From positions 1 to 64,000 of the forward strand of contig NZ_JBEYUH010000009.1 of assembly GCF_040643435.1 (NCBI RefSeq): 64,000 nt of DNA, written 5' to 3'. Positions within the stretch are counted from its first letter, which is position 1. Every line of letters begins with the position of its first letter. Of this stretch, positions 46,317 through 56,684 are shown one piece after another. The notes under the pieces are model-generated. The model saw only the letters and a program-made list of their open reading frames with translations, was not told where the DNA came from and did not search any database. The DNA comes from Rhodococcus sp040643435. Lineage in GTDB: Bacteria > Actinomycetota > Actinomycetes > Mycobacteriales > Mycobacteriaceae. The position numbers and the translations under genes were made by a program.

Positions 46317-46726
46317 GCATTCCTGCCCCCCTCGCCGAGATCGTCGACGACTTCGCTGCGGTCGACGGTCAGGACAAGCTGCAGTTGCTTCTCGAGTTCA
46401 GCCGCGAGCTCCCCGCTCTTCCTGCCGAGCTCGAGGAAGCAGCGATGGAACCCGTCCCCGAATGCCAGTCGCCGCTGTTCCTGTCGGTCGACGCCTCCGA
46501 TCGGTCGCAGGTCAAGCTCCACTTCAGTGCACCCGCCGAAGCACCGACGACGCGCGGGTTCGCCTCGATCCTGCACCAGGGACTCGACGGCCTCAGTGCC
46601 CAGGAGATCCTCGAGGTGCCCGACGACTTCTACGCCTCGCTCGGTCTCGCCGAGACCGTGAGCCCGCTACGCCTGCGGGGGATGAGCGCGATGCTCGCGC
46701 GCATCAAGCGGCACCTTCGAACCTGA
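46313..46726 (+). CDS. SufE-like cysteine desulfurase accessory protein (Rv3284)
   Basis: A 137-residue SufE-fold protein. The acceptor cysteine is in VPECQSPLFL, and the DKLQLLLEFSRELP and GFASILHQGLDGLSAQEIL segments fit the family. SufE takes sulfur from a desulfurase for Fe-S or other assembly; the sseA overlap suggests rhodanese as its partner. No Suf operon is nearby. Confidence 0.92.
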   Translation: MSIPAPLAEIVDDFAAVDGQDKLQLLLEFSRELPALPAELEEAAMEPVPECQSPLFLSVDASDRSQVKLHFSAPAEAPTTRGFASILHQGLDGLSAQEILEVPDDFYASLGLAETVSPLRLRGMSAMLARIKRHLRT

Positions 46727-46733
46727 CGCGGTC

Positions 46734-48173
46734 ATGGAGTTCACCGAACTCGCCGATTACCGGATTCCGGCCGGTGTCCTGACCGAGTGGCTGCCCTGCG
46801 CGGCCGAGGACGACTGGCGTGAGGATCCCCGCCCCGCCTCCTACATCCACGAAGCCCATCTGAGGCGTACTTCGGGGACTCGCTACGGCGCTGGGCGCGA
46901 ATCCTGGCTCGGCACGGCCTTCGAAGTCGCGGGCCCACTCGACGCCGAGCATTTCCGCCGAGCGCTGCAACGCTGGATCGACCGGCACGAACCCCTGCGC
47001 AGCCATGCCCACCTCACCGAGGAACAGCGCGGAGATCTGGTGCGGCGAACCGCACCTCCGGGCGGGGTGTCCGTGCGGCCGATCCGCCACGATCCCGCCG
47101 ATCCGGACACCATCCGCGACCATCTGCTCGGGCTGTTCGACGATTACACGACGCCGCACATGTGGCCGTCCTACGTCTTCGCGACCCTCGAGCGGCTTCC
47201 GGGGACCGCCGACACCGACGAGGACGACCGGTTCACCGTGTTCTTCGGGGCCGACCACTCCGTCATCGACGGGTACTCGGTCGTGCTCGTGGCACACGAG
47301 ATCTCGGCGCTCTACGAGGAGGAACGAACGGGCTACGCCGCCGACCTCTTCCCGGTGGGGAGCTACATCGACTTCGGCGCCGCCGAACGGGACGAATCCG
47401 CGCACCTCGACGACGACCACGAGGCTGTACGGATCTGGCGCCGAACCCTGACCGACTGCGGAGGCGAACCGCCCGCCTTCCCTCTTCCCATCGGACAGCG
47501 ACCACCGCACGCGACGCCGCAGCAACGACTCGCCGAACGCTGGTTCGACGACGACGAGGCGACGGCCTTCTCCGCCTGCTGCCGCCGTGCCGGGACGGGC
47601 TTCTTCGCCGGCGTGCTGGCGTGTTTCGGCCGGGCGACGGCCGAAATCACCGGTGCGGAGCGGTTCCGGACCGTCGCGCCGGCACACACTCGCGCCGGGC
47701 CCATCTGGGCCGGTTCGCTCGGCTGGTTCGTCGGCCTCCGCCCGATCGATCTGGACCTCACCGGCACAACGGAATTCACCACCCTTGCAGCGCGGGCAGG
47801 CGACGAGCTGCGCCGAACCCGGGCGAGCGCGCGGGTTCCGTTCGTGCGGGTGGGAGAGCTTCTCGGCGTCCCCATCCGCCCCCGGTTCGTCGTCTCCTAC
47901 ATGGACGTGCGGTTCGTGCCGATGGCGGCCCAGTGGCCGGAGTGGAACGCCCGGGCGCTGCGCAGCCGGAGCTTCACCCACGACGTGTACGTCTGGATCA
48001 ACCGCACGCCCGAGGGTGTGAACATGTCCGCGCGTTTCCCCGACAACACGGTGGCAGACGAGAATGTCCCGCTTCTCCTCTCACGCACCCGTGAATTGAT
48101 GCACGAGGTGGTCGTCGACGAAGCGTGGACCTCACATCCGGACCCGTCGGCGGTCCCATCTACCGGCGAGTAG
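46734..48173 (+). CDS. Condensation-domain (PapA-like) acyltransferase
   Basis: A 479-residue protein with a condensation/acyltransferase fold as in polyketide-associated PapA proteins. The active site HHxxxDG appears as DHSVIDG: the first His is Asp, but the catalytic second His is kept. SLGWFVGLRPIDLDL is the family's downstream channel motif, and VSYMDVRFVP the C-terminal one. Substrate unknown, probably a glycolipid or polyketide ester. It starts 7 bases after the sufE-like stop. The mycobacterial order goes straight from Rv3284 to accA3, so it appears inserted here. Confidence 0.82.
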   Translation: MEFTELADYRIPAGVLTEWLPCAAEDDWREDPRPASYIHEAHLRRTSGTRYGAGRESWLGTAFEVAGPLDAEHFRRALQRWIDRHEPLRSHAHLTEEQRGDLVRRTAPPGGVSVRPIRHDPADPDTIRDHLLGLFDDYTTPHMWPSYVFATLERLPGTADTDEDDRFTVFFGADHSVIDGYSVVLVAHEISALYEEERTGYAADLFPVGSYIDFGAAERDESAHLDDDHEAVRIWRRTLTDCGGEPPAFPLPIGQRPPHATPQQRLAERWFDDDEATAFSACCRRAGTGFFAGVLACFGRATAEITGAERFRTVAPAHTRAGPIWAGSLGWFVGLRPIDLDLTGTTEFTTLAARAGDELRRTRASARVPFVRVGELLGVPIRPRFVVSYMDVRFVPMAAQWPEWNARALRSRSFTHDVYVWINRTPEGVNMSARFPDNTVADENVPLLLSRTRELMHEVVVDEAWTSHPDPSAVPSTGE

Positions 48174-48294
48174 CATTGTGCGCCCGAATGCGCGCCGTAA
48201 TGTGTAGGAGCCATCCGGTTACATCGTCTATCCGATTGGCGCTTAGACTTCCCGTCGACGGAAATAACCTAACGATCGATCAACAGGAGGCTCC

Positions 48295-50085
<1,791 letters not shown>

Positions 50086-50100
50086 TACAACTCGAGACCC

Positions 50101-50142
50101 CGGCGAGTCCCCCGCATCGCAGTCGATGCGGGGGACTCGCCG
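50101..50142 (+). terminator. Strong hairpin after accA3
   Basis: The perfect 19-bp arms 50101-50119 and 50124-50142 around a CAGT loop begin 16 bases after the accA3 stop. This is the best terminator-like structure in the window; it has no U-tract, as usual in this GC-rich group. Confidence 0.75.
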
Positions 50143-50196
50143 TATCGGATCCGAATCGGACCCGCTCCCGTCCGCGAATGGCACTAGCCTGGAGAT

Positions 50197-50574
50197 ATGC
50201 CCGACCGCCCCGAGATCCGCATCGGCACCGCCGAGCGCGAGGAAGCCGTCGCGCTGCTCGGTGATCACTTCGCCGCGGGTCGCCTCAGCTTGGCGGAGTT
50301 CGACGAGCGGGTCGCGCTGGCGACGCAGGCCACCGTCCGCGCCGACCTCGCCCCCCTCTTCGCCGACCTGCCCACGGCACCGGCCGTGGTCTCCTCGTCC
50401 GGACAGCGGGATCTGGCGGAGCAACTGTTGACGTTGGTTCCGTTCGTGCTCGTCGCGCTGCTCCTGATCGTGGTGCTCAGGCACCCGATCGCGCTGCTCA
50501 TCGCCTTCTCGGTGTTGTTCGTGGCAGGACGACGTGCCTATCTGCTCCTCGGTCGAGGCCGCGGACCGTCCTGA
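50197..50574 (+). CDS. DUF1707 domain membrane protein, copy 1
   Basis: A 125-residue protein. The N-terminal DUF1707 domain (RIGTAEREEAVALLGDHFAAGRLSLAEFDER, by position 6-36) precedes one or two membrane helices (LLTLVPFVLVALLLIVVL). These SHOCT-like small domains may mediate oligomerisation; function unknown. TAGCCT lies 6 bases before the ATG with GGAG overlapping. A paralogue follows 70 bases on. Confidence 0.88.
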   Translation: MPDRPEIRIGTAEREEAVALLGDHFAAGRLSLAEFDERVALATQATVRADLAPLFADLPTAPAVVSSSGQRDLAEQLLTLVPFVLVALLLIVVLRHPIALLIAFSVLFVAGRRAYLLLGRGRGPS

Positions 50575-50644
50575 TCACGATGGCTCCGTGCCCGTGTCGC
50601 CCTGCGCCTGCGTCCGGTTCACAGGCACCGTCTAATCTGTCGGC

Positions 50645-51061
50645 ATGTCCGACTCTCCCGACATCCGTATCGGCAACGCCGAGCGCAGCGAAGCACTGGA
50701 TCTGCTCGGCGACCACTTCGCGCTCGGCCGGTTGAGCCTGTCGGAGTTCGACGATCGCAGCGCCAGGGCCTCGATGGCCACCACCAGGGGCGACCTCGCG
50801 GTTCTGTTCGCCGACCTGCCCACGCACGTCACCGACGACCTGACAGCGACCCGGGACGATCTTCCGGTGATCATCCCTCAGAAGGAGTCCGCACTCCGAC
50901 GCGAAGTCGTCATGGGACTGACACCGCTGGTCGCGCTGGTGTTGTTCTTCGTCTTCGACACGTGGCTGTTCTTCCTGCTGATCCCGGCGGTGGCGATCGT
51001 CCTGTTCGCCGGGCGAGACCGCGACGAGCGCGCACACCGGAGTGAGACGGAAAGCGCCTGA
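50645..51061 (+). CDS. DUF1707 domain membrane protein, copy 2
   Basis: A 138-residue paralogue of the preceding gene with the same domain (RIGNAERSEALDLLGDHFALGRLSLSEFD, by position) and membrane helices (LVALVLFFVFDTWLFFLLI). The end is acidic and charged. ATG 50645 has TAATCT exactly 6 bases upstream, the leaderless pattern, and no ribosome site. The two tandem copies probably arose by duplication and may form a heteromer. Confidence 0.88.
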   Translation: MSDSPDIRIGNAERSEALDLLGDHFALGRLSLSEFDDRSARASMATTRGDLAVLFADLPTHVTDDLTATRDDLPVIIPQKESALRREVVMGLTPLVALVLFFVFDTWLFFLLIPAVAIVLFAGRDRDERAHRSETESA

Positions 51062-51063
51062 CC

Positions 51064-51426
51064 GTGGTGGGCGCTATCCTTCGGCACCGCACTCTCCCCC
51101 TCATCGTCGCGGTCGTCGTCATCACCGCGATGCTTCTCTCCCCCGGCGGCACCGTACCGAGCGGTCCACCCCATGCCGACAAGATCACGCACGCCGTGAT
51201 GTTCGTCGTACTCGCGATCTGCTGCGGGTACGCCCGGCTCTCGCCTGCGCTCACCGTCGTGTGGCTGGGCCTCTACGGGGTGCTCACCGAGATTCTCCAG
51301 GCGACCGTCGCGGTGCGGCGGTCCGGTTCGTTCTGGGACTGGTGCGCCGACCTCGTCGGTATCGCGATCGGTCTCGCGATCACCGCAGTCGTACGGCGAG
51401 GTGTGCGCGCCGACCGGAAACCGTAG
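51064..51426 (+). CDS. VanZ-like family membrane protein
   Basis: A 120-residue protein with four hydrophobic helices (LPLIVAVVVITAMLLSP, THAVMFVVLAICCGYARL, LTVVWLGLYGVLTEILQ, ADLVGIAIGLAITAVV). The DKITHAVMF and DWCADLVGIAIG motifs fit the VanZ-like family, whose role outside glycopeptide resistance is unknown. It starts 2 bases after the second DUF1707 gene and is probably co-transcribed. Confidence 0.85.
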   Translation: MVGAILRHRTLPLIVAVVVITAMLLSPGGTVPSGPPHADKITHAVMFVVLAICCGYARLSPALTVVWLGLYGVLTEILQATVAVRRSGSFWDWCADLVGIAIGLAITAVVRRGVRADRKP

Positions 51427-51522
51427 GTGGAACTCACGATTCGTCCCGATCATCGTTGCCGGTAGCCTCGCCCGCGTCGAAGCGGGTTCGCCGCCCCGGG
51501 CACGGCCGAACAGCGGCGAGAA

Positions 51523-52356
51523 TCAGACCCGCGTGACTTCCGAATCGACGAGCCGAGTGCGAAGCGCCTGCAGACTGTCGTCCTCCAGTCCGAGTCCCTC
51601 GGCGAAGTACTGCTCGATCGTGCCGTAGCGCGAAAGTGCTTCGTCGATCGCGACCTCCAGATACTCCCGCCGGACCCCCAGCATCGGCTTCAGGATCTCG
51701 GGATCGCCGCCGAGTTCGGCGAACCGTGCGAAGAGGGCATCGAACTGTGGGAGAAGCAGGTCGTTGGTCCGTAGATAGTCGGCGAAGACCGCGTCCTCGT
51801 CGGCACCGGCGAACAGCAGCAGCGACGCCGCGGCCCAGCCGGTGCGGTCCTTACCCGCACTGCAGTGGACGAGTGCGGGAACCTCGCCGTGGGCGAGTCC
51901 CTCGGCGAGCACCCCGTAGGACGCCGTCGCGCTCGGGAGTGCGACGAAATCGCGGTAGCTCTCCCTGAGGTACTGGGCGGCCCGCCCGTCGTCGAACGCT
52001 TCGGCGGCCAGCGCGGGGTCGGCGATGATCTCCGGGAGCGAGGCGGCAATGGAGCCGTGCTGCCGATCCGCGAGGACGTCGAGTCCGACGTAGCGCGCAC
52101 CTCGGGGTACGCGATCGGGACGCCGCTGCCGTTCCCCGAGTGTGCGCAGATCGAAGATCGTGGCGATGCCCAGTGCGTCGACGGTCTCGATGTCCGTGTC
52201 GGTCACTCCACCGAGGTCGGTCGAGCGGAAGACCACGCCGGTGCGGACCACGCCACCGAACGAACTCGGACAGCCCCCGATGTCCCTCAGATTGACCAGC
52301 GAGGGAATCACGAAGGATTCGCCGCCGCTTACGCTCTCACCCAGTGCATCGGCCAT
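51523..52356 (-). CDS. Tyrosine-protein phosphatase (MptpB-like)
   Basis: About 277 residues. The P-loop is HCSAGKDRTG (Cys nucleophile, Arg), and SLVNLRDIGG opens the domain as in M. tuberculosis PtpB and related lipid/tyrosine phosphatases. No signal peptide is seen. ATG 52356 is preferred over an in-frame TTG because TAGTTT lies 7 bases upstream. It is convergent with the VanZ-like gene; the 96-base gap shows only a weak hairpin. In mycobacteria the sigF-rsbW locus lies in this interval, and it is absent here. Confidence 0.87.
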   Translation of the reverse strand: MADALGESVSGGESFVIPSLVNLRDIGGCPSSFGGVVRTGVVFRSTDLGGVTDTDIETVDALGIATIFDLRTLGERQRRPDRVPRGARYVGLDVLADRQHGSIAASLPEIIADPALAAEAFDDGRAAQYLRESYRDFVALPSATASYGVLAEGLAHGEVPALVHCSAGKDRTGWAAASLLLFAGADEDAVFADYLRTNDLLLPQFDALFARFAELGGDPEILKPMLGVRREYLEVAIDEALSRYGTIEQYFAEGLGLEDDSLQALRTRLVDSEVTRV

Positions 52357-52404
52357 GTCCGACAAACTACCGTCGTCCGGCCGGGAACAGGTCGATCCGG
52401 TCCC

Positions 52405-53739
52405 TCATTCGCAGCGGGCGGTCACCCGGTCGAACGCGTCGAGGGCTTCGTCGAGTTCGTCGTGCGTGACGGTCAGCGGGGGCCGGAAGCGCACGCCTCG
52501 CGGACCCGTTCCGATCGCGAGGACGTGCTCATCCGTGTACAGCCGTCGCAGCACCTGGTCGCGGATCTCCGCGTTCGCGAGCGTGACGGCGCACATCAGT
52601 CCGCGTCCACGCGGCTCGGTGACCACCGATCCACGCGCGGCAAGGTGCTGCAGCCCGGACAGCAGGTGCGCACCGCCGGACCGGGCACGTTCGACGAGTC
52701 CGTCGCGCTCGACGACTTCCAGGATGCGCCGCGCCCGCACCATGTCGGTGAGATTGCCGCCCCAGGTCGAGTTGATCCGCGAGCCGACGGCGAAGACATT
52801 GTCGCGGATCTCGTCGACGCGTCCGCCGGCCATGATGCCGCACACCTGCGTCTTCTTACCGAAGGCGACGACGTCGGGGGTCACACCGATCTGCTGGTAC
52901 GCCCACGCGGTACCGGTCGTGCCGGCGCCGGTCTGCACCTCGTCGAAGACGACGAGGGCATCGTTCTCGCGGCACAACTGCGCCATCGCCCGGAAGAACT
53001 CCGGACGGAAATGATGGTCGCCGCCTTCGCCCTGGATCGGCTCGGCAACGAAACACGCGATGTCGTGAGGACGCTCGGCGAAGGCTGATCGGGCCTGCTC
53101 GAGCGCGCGCGTCTCGGCTGCAGCGACATCCCGCCCCTCGGCGAGATAGGGAGCGTCGATCCGGGGCCAGTCGAACTTGGGGAATCGATCGGTCTTGACC
53201 GGATCGGTGTTGGTCAGCGACAGCGTGTAACCGGTGCGGCCGTGGAAGGCCTCGGTCAGGTGGAGCACCGAACCGCCGAACGACGCAGGGACACCCCGGG
53301 ATTCGTTGAGCCGACTCTTCCAGTCGAAGGCGACCTTGAGCGCGTTCTCAACAGCCGGGCCCCCGCCGTCCACGAAGAACAGGTGAGGAAGTGCCGGGTC
53401 GCCCAGTACGCGCACGAAGGTCTCGACGAAGCGGGCCATGGGCACGGTGTAGATGTCGGAGTTGCTGGGTTTGTTCGCCGCGACCGCGGCCAGTTCACGA
53501 GCTGCCTCCGGCACGGTGAGCGCGGGATGGTTCATTCCGAGCGTGGACGACGCGAAGAACCCGAACATGTCGAGGTAGGTGGTTCCGTCACGGGCGTCGA
53601 CGAGTCGCACCCCTCGGGAGCGGTCGAGGTCCAGAACGAGGTCGAAACCGTCGGTGAGCATGTGCCGGCCGAGGATGGGGCGTACCCGGTCCGGGGCGAG
53701 ATTCCCGGCACCGTCCAGGTTTCGGAAAGCCGTGCTCAT
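52405..53739 (-). CDS. lat: L-lysine 6-transaminase
   Basis: A 444-residue PLP class III aminotransferase (Rv3290c-like). It transfers lysine's epsilon-amino group to 2-oxoglutarate, giving piperideine-6-carboxylate. Segments include FVDGGGPAVENALKVA (PLP), EAFHGRTGYTLS, VVFDEVQTGAGTTG and AFGKKTQV with the Schiff-base lysine. ATG 53739 has TACCGT 6 bases upstream and no ribosome site. It follows lrpA by 67 bases and is divergent from pcd, its partner in lysine catabolism. Confidence 0.95.
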   Translation of the reverse strand: MSTAFRNLDGAGNLAPDRVRPILGRHMLTDGFDLVLDLDRSRGVRLVDARDGTTYLDMFGFFASSTLGMNHPALTVPEAARELAAVAANKPSNSDIYTVPMARFVETFVRVLGDPALPHLFFVDGGGPAVENALKVAFDWKSRLNESRGVPASFGGSVLHLTEAFHGRTGYTLSLTNTDPVKTDRFPKFDWPRIDAPYLAEGRDVAAAETRALEQARSAFAERPHDIACFVAEPIQGEGGDHHFRPEFFRAMAQLCRENDALVVFDEVQTGAGTTGTAWAYQQIGVTPDVVAFGKKTQVCGIMAGGRVDEIRDNVFAVGSRINSTWGGNLTDMVRARRILEVVERDGLVERARSGGAHLLSGLQHLAARGSVVTEPRGRGLMCAVTLANAEIRDQVLRRLYTDEHVLAIGTGPRGVRFRPPLTVTHDELDEALDAFDRVTARCE

Positions 53740-53806
53740 GGCACAACGGTACGCGCCGATTACCGGGGCGAAAGCGATATGAACGAAATAGTTACGGTCC
53801 GGGGCG

Positions 53807-54271
53807 CTACCGTTCGTAAAATGTTTGGAGAACTACCGTGCTGCGGGTGGCCACTCCGGCGGTGGCCCGAATCTCCTGCAGCAGTCGTTCGAGGGCGCGA
53901 GGGGACTCGACACGCACGAGAAGGACATAGCTTTCCTCACCCGCCACCGAGTGACACGATTCGATCGCGTCGATGTGCTGGAGTCGAGCCGGCGCGTCGT
54001 CGGGTTGCGAGGGGTCGAGAGGGGTGATCGCCACGAACGCCGAGAGCATCAGCCCGAGCGCCTCGGGATCGACTCGCGCACTGTATCCGCGGATCACATT
54101 GCGAGCTTCGAGCCTGCGCACCCGGGACTGCACGGCCGAGACGGACAGACCTGCCTTCTCGGCGAGCGCCGCGAGCGTTGCGCGACCGTCGGCCATCAGT
54201 TCGCGCAGCAGCATCCGATCGATGTCGTCCAGCGACTCCTTCGACGAACCGTTCCTCGGGGATTCGGGCAC
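53807..54271 (-). CDS. lrpA: Lrp/AsnC-family regulator LrpA
   Basis: About 154 residues. The N-terminal helix-turn-helix (LSVSAVQSRVRRLEARNVI) is followed by the RAM ligand-binding domain (AFVAITPLDPSQPDDA...YVLLVRVESP). In M. tuberculosis the homologue Rv3291c is a starvation-linked regulator that binds the lat promoter. GTG 54271 is chosen over TTG 54295 because TACCCT lies 6 bases upstream and no ribosome site serves either. An ACGGT/ACCGT inverted repeat overlaps its 3' end before lat. Confidence 0.9.
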   Translation of the reverse strand: MPESPRNGSSKESLDDIDRMLLRELMADGRATLAALAEKAGLSVSAVQSRVRRLEARNVIRGYSARVDPEALGLMLSAFVAITPLDPSQPDDAPARLQHIDAIESCHSVAGEESYVLLVRVESPRALERLLQEIRATAGVATRSTVVLQTFYER

Positions 54272-54307
54272 CAGCGAAGGGTATCCGAGCAGCAAAGGAG
54301 CTCACTC

Positions 54308-55813
54308 ATGAATGCGACCACCGACTTCGCCGAACGGGCCACCTCCGCCCTGCGGCGTTGCGGGGCGGAAGCCCACGGCGCCGACACATCGCTCGTGGTG
54401 ACGACTCCCATCGACGGCAGCGTGATCGGACGCCTGCCCGCCCACTCGCCCGCCGACGTCGACGCGGCGATCTCGGGCGCGGCGAGCGCCTTCGAGCAGT
54501 GGCGCGACGTTCCCGCTCCGGTACGTGGACGCGTGGTGCGGCGGCTCGGCGAACTCCTCGTCGAGCACAAGGCCGATCTCGCCGAACTCGTCACACTCGA
54601 AGCCGGGAAGATCCCGTCGGAAGCCGCCGGCGAGGTGCAGGAGATGATCGACGTCTGCGAATTCGCCGTCGGGCTGTCGCGGCAACTGTACGGGCGGACG
54701 ATGCCCTCCGAGCGGCCCGGGCACCGGCTCATGGAGACCTGGCATCCCCTCGGCGTGGTGGGCGTGATCTCGGCGTTCAACTTCCCGGTCGCGGTCTGGT
54801 CGTGGAACACCGCGATCGCTCTGGTGTGCGGCGACCCGGTGGTGTGGAAACCCTCGGAGATCACCCCGCTCACCGCGGTCGCCTGCGACGCGTTGCTTCG
54901 CCGCGCCGCCGCCGAGGCCGGTGCTCCCGAAGGGCTCCATCATCTTCTCCTGGGCGACCACGCCGTGGGAGAGGCACTCGTCGACGATCCCCGCGTCGCG
55001 CTGCTCAGCGCGACCGGTTCCACCCGGATGGGCCGGGTCGTCGGACCGCGGGTCGCCGCGCGTTTCGGCCGGTGTCTGCTCGAACTCGGCGGAAACAATG
55101 CCGCGATCGTCACACCCTCCGCCGACCTGGATCTCGCCGTCCGCGGCGTGGTGTTCGCCGCAGCCGGGACGGCGGGTCAACGCTGCACCACCCTGCGGCG
55201 GCTCATCGTGCACCGGTCGATCGCCGACGAGTTCGTCGAGCGGATCGCGGTGGCCTGTTCTCGCCTGCGCGTGGGGAATCCGTTCGACGAGGGTGTTCTG
55301 GTCGGTCCGCTGATCTCGGAGCGGTCCTACGAGCAGATGAGCTCGGCACTCGACCGTGCCCGGGCGGACGGCGGCACGGTCGTCGTCGGCGGTGAGCGGG
55401 TGGACGTCGCAGGCAAGGGCGTGTACGTCTCCCCCGCGCTCGTACGGATGCCCGCTCAGACGGCGGTGGTGTGCGAGGAGACCTTCGCTCCGATCCTGTA
55501 CGTCCTCGAATACGAGGATCTCGACGAGGCGATCAAGGTGCACAACGGTGTCCCGCAAGGACTCTCGTCGTCGATCTTCACGCTCGACCAGCGTGAGGCC
55601 GAGTTGTTCCTCGCCCGATCGGACTGTGGAATCGCCAACGTCAACATCGGCACATCCGGCGCGGAGATCGGGGGCGCCTTCGGCGGTGAGAAGCACACCG
55701 GCGGGGGTCGCGAGTCCGGGTCGGACTCGTGGAAGGCGTATATGCGGCGTGCGACGAACACCGTCAACTATTCGGACGAGCTGCCGCTCGCTCAGGGCGT
55801 CGAATTCGGCTGA
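54308..55813 (+). CDS. pcd: Piperideine-6-carboxylate dehydrogenase (aldehyde dehydrogenase family)
   Basis: About 501 residues, NAD-dependent aldehyde dehydrogenase. It oxidises the semialdehyde made by Lat to alpha-aminoadipate. FNFPVAVWSWN and KPSEITPLTA are the cofactor region, LLELGGNNAAIV has the catalytic Glu, and GTAGQRCTTLRR the catalytic Cys. EIGGAFGGEKHTGGGRESGSD is characteristic of the Rv3293 subgroup. The ATG has AAAGGAG upstream; the earlier open frame is antisense to lrpA. Confidence 0.93.
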   Translation: MNATTDFAERATSALRRCGAEAHGADTSLVVTTPIDGSVIGRLPAHSPADVDAAISGAASAFEQWRDVPAPVRGRVVRRLGELLVEHKADLAELVTLEAGKIPSEAAGEVQEMIDVCEFAVGLSRQLYGRTMPSERPGHRLMETWHPLGVVGVISAFNFPVAVWSWNTAIALVCGDPVVWKPSEITPLTAVACDALLRRAAAEAGAPEGLHHLLLGDHAVGEALVDDPRVALLSATGSTRMGRVVGPRVAARFGRCLLELGGNNAAIVTPSADLDLAVRGVVFAAAGTAGQRCTTLRRLIVHRSIADEFVERIAVACSRLRVGNPFDEGVLVGPLISERSYEQMSSALDRARADGGTVVVGGERVDVAGKGVYVSPALVRMPAQTAVVCEETFAPILYVLEYEDLDEAIKVHNGVPQGLSSSIFTLDQREAELFLARSDCGIANVNIGTSGAEIGGAFGGEKHTGGGRESGSDSWKAYMRRATNTVNYSDELPLAQGVEFG

Positions 55814-55826
55814 GGCGCCGTCGTCG

Positions 55827-56273
55827 TCACGGTCGGCGCACGAGTTCCGCTTCGAGGGGTTCGATCTGGAGGACCGCCCCCTCGGCCTGGGCGTAGTACC
55901 TGGTACGCAGTCGCCACAGACGGGCATGAGCGAACTCCGAACGCCATCCGGCGAGATAGTACTTCCGGGCCAGCCCGAGCAGGACCGGCAAAGAGGGTAT
56001 GCCCTCCCGTACGGTTGCACGGCCTCTCAACTGCAGCAGGTGATCCGAACCGCCAGCCCTGCCGGGCAGGTCGAGGAGCACGGCTACGTCCGGATCGGCT
56101 TTCACGTTCCGCACGACGACCGATGTCCGGGCCGTACCGAGATGCAACCGGCCCCCGTGCGCCAGGAACCACAGGGGTGTCATCGCCGGTCTCCCCTTCG
56201 GGGTGCGGGTGGCGACGCGCGCGACCATCGACGACTCGAGGAACACCCGGGCGAGAGGATCGTCGGGACTCAT
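55827..56273 (-). CDS. Pyridoxamine 5'-phosphate oxidase-family (FMN/F420 split-barrel) protein
   Basis: About 148 residues. VARVATRTPKGRPAMTPLWFL, TARTSVVVRNVKADPDVAVLLD and HLLQLRGRATVRE (by position) form the split barrel that binds FMN or F420. Which cofactor and substrate is unknown; F420 is made in this organism. ATG 56273 has a GAGGAGG site and overlaps the upstream gene by 4 bases (ATGA), so the two are coupled. Confidence 0.82.
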   Translation of the reverse strand: MSPDDPLARVFLESSMVARVATRTPKGRPAMTPLWFLAHGGRLHLGTARTSVVVRNVKADPDVAVLLDLPGRAGGSDHLLQLRGRATVREGIPSLPVLLGLARKYYLAGWRSEFAHARLWRLRTRYYAQAEGAVLQIEPLEAELVRRP

Positions 56274-56644
56274 CCGCCCGCCTCCTCGTGCAGGCGTCCG
56301 TAATCCCACGCGGTCACCCGCTGTACGTCGAAGACGAACCATGCGAGGTCTTCGGGCGCGCCGACGGGAGCGCGCTGCGCCGGAACCATCGATCCGCGTA
56401 GGTTCGCAGCACGCAGATCGAACCAGTACGACCCATCGTCGAGGTTCAACGACACCCGGCCGAAGACCGCGGCGGCAGGAACAGCGGACGGATCCAAACC
56501 GACGAAGAGATCACCGCGCCGGACCACCCGTGCCGGCAGAGCTTCGATCCTTCCCGCCGCACCGAACGCGACCGCGGCCCGGGCATGACGCTCGAGATCG
56601 TCCACGACAGACCGGGGATCGACCCTCTGAGTGATGCGGCCCAT
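56270..56644 (-). CDS. Hypothetical protein, possibly split-barrel related
   Basis: A 124-residue protein of unknown function. Strand-rich segments (AVAFGAAGRIEALPARVVRR, GSYWFDLRAANLRGSM) recall PNPOx-like barrels, but no signature is certain. It is coupled by ATGA to the downstream split-barrel gene, so the two may form one complex. A strong GAGGGGGGAG site supports the ATG at 56644. Confidence 0.65.
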   Translation of the reverse strand: MGRITQRVDPRSVVDDLERHARAAVAFGAAGRIEALPARVVRRGDLFVGLDPSAVPAAAVFGRVSLNLDDGSYWFDLRAANLRGSMVPAQRAPVGAPEDLAWFVFDVQRVTAWDYGRLHEEAGG

Positions 56645-56684
56645 GCTCCCCCCTCGGAGAACCGGCAGTAGCCACGAAGTCTAC

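Noticed and set aside
53791..53812. TTACGG near lat as a third copy of the desaturase operator
   Set aside because: Only the TTACGG half matches. The spacing and the CAACCTACG half are missing.
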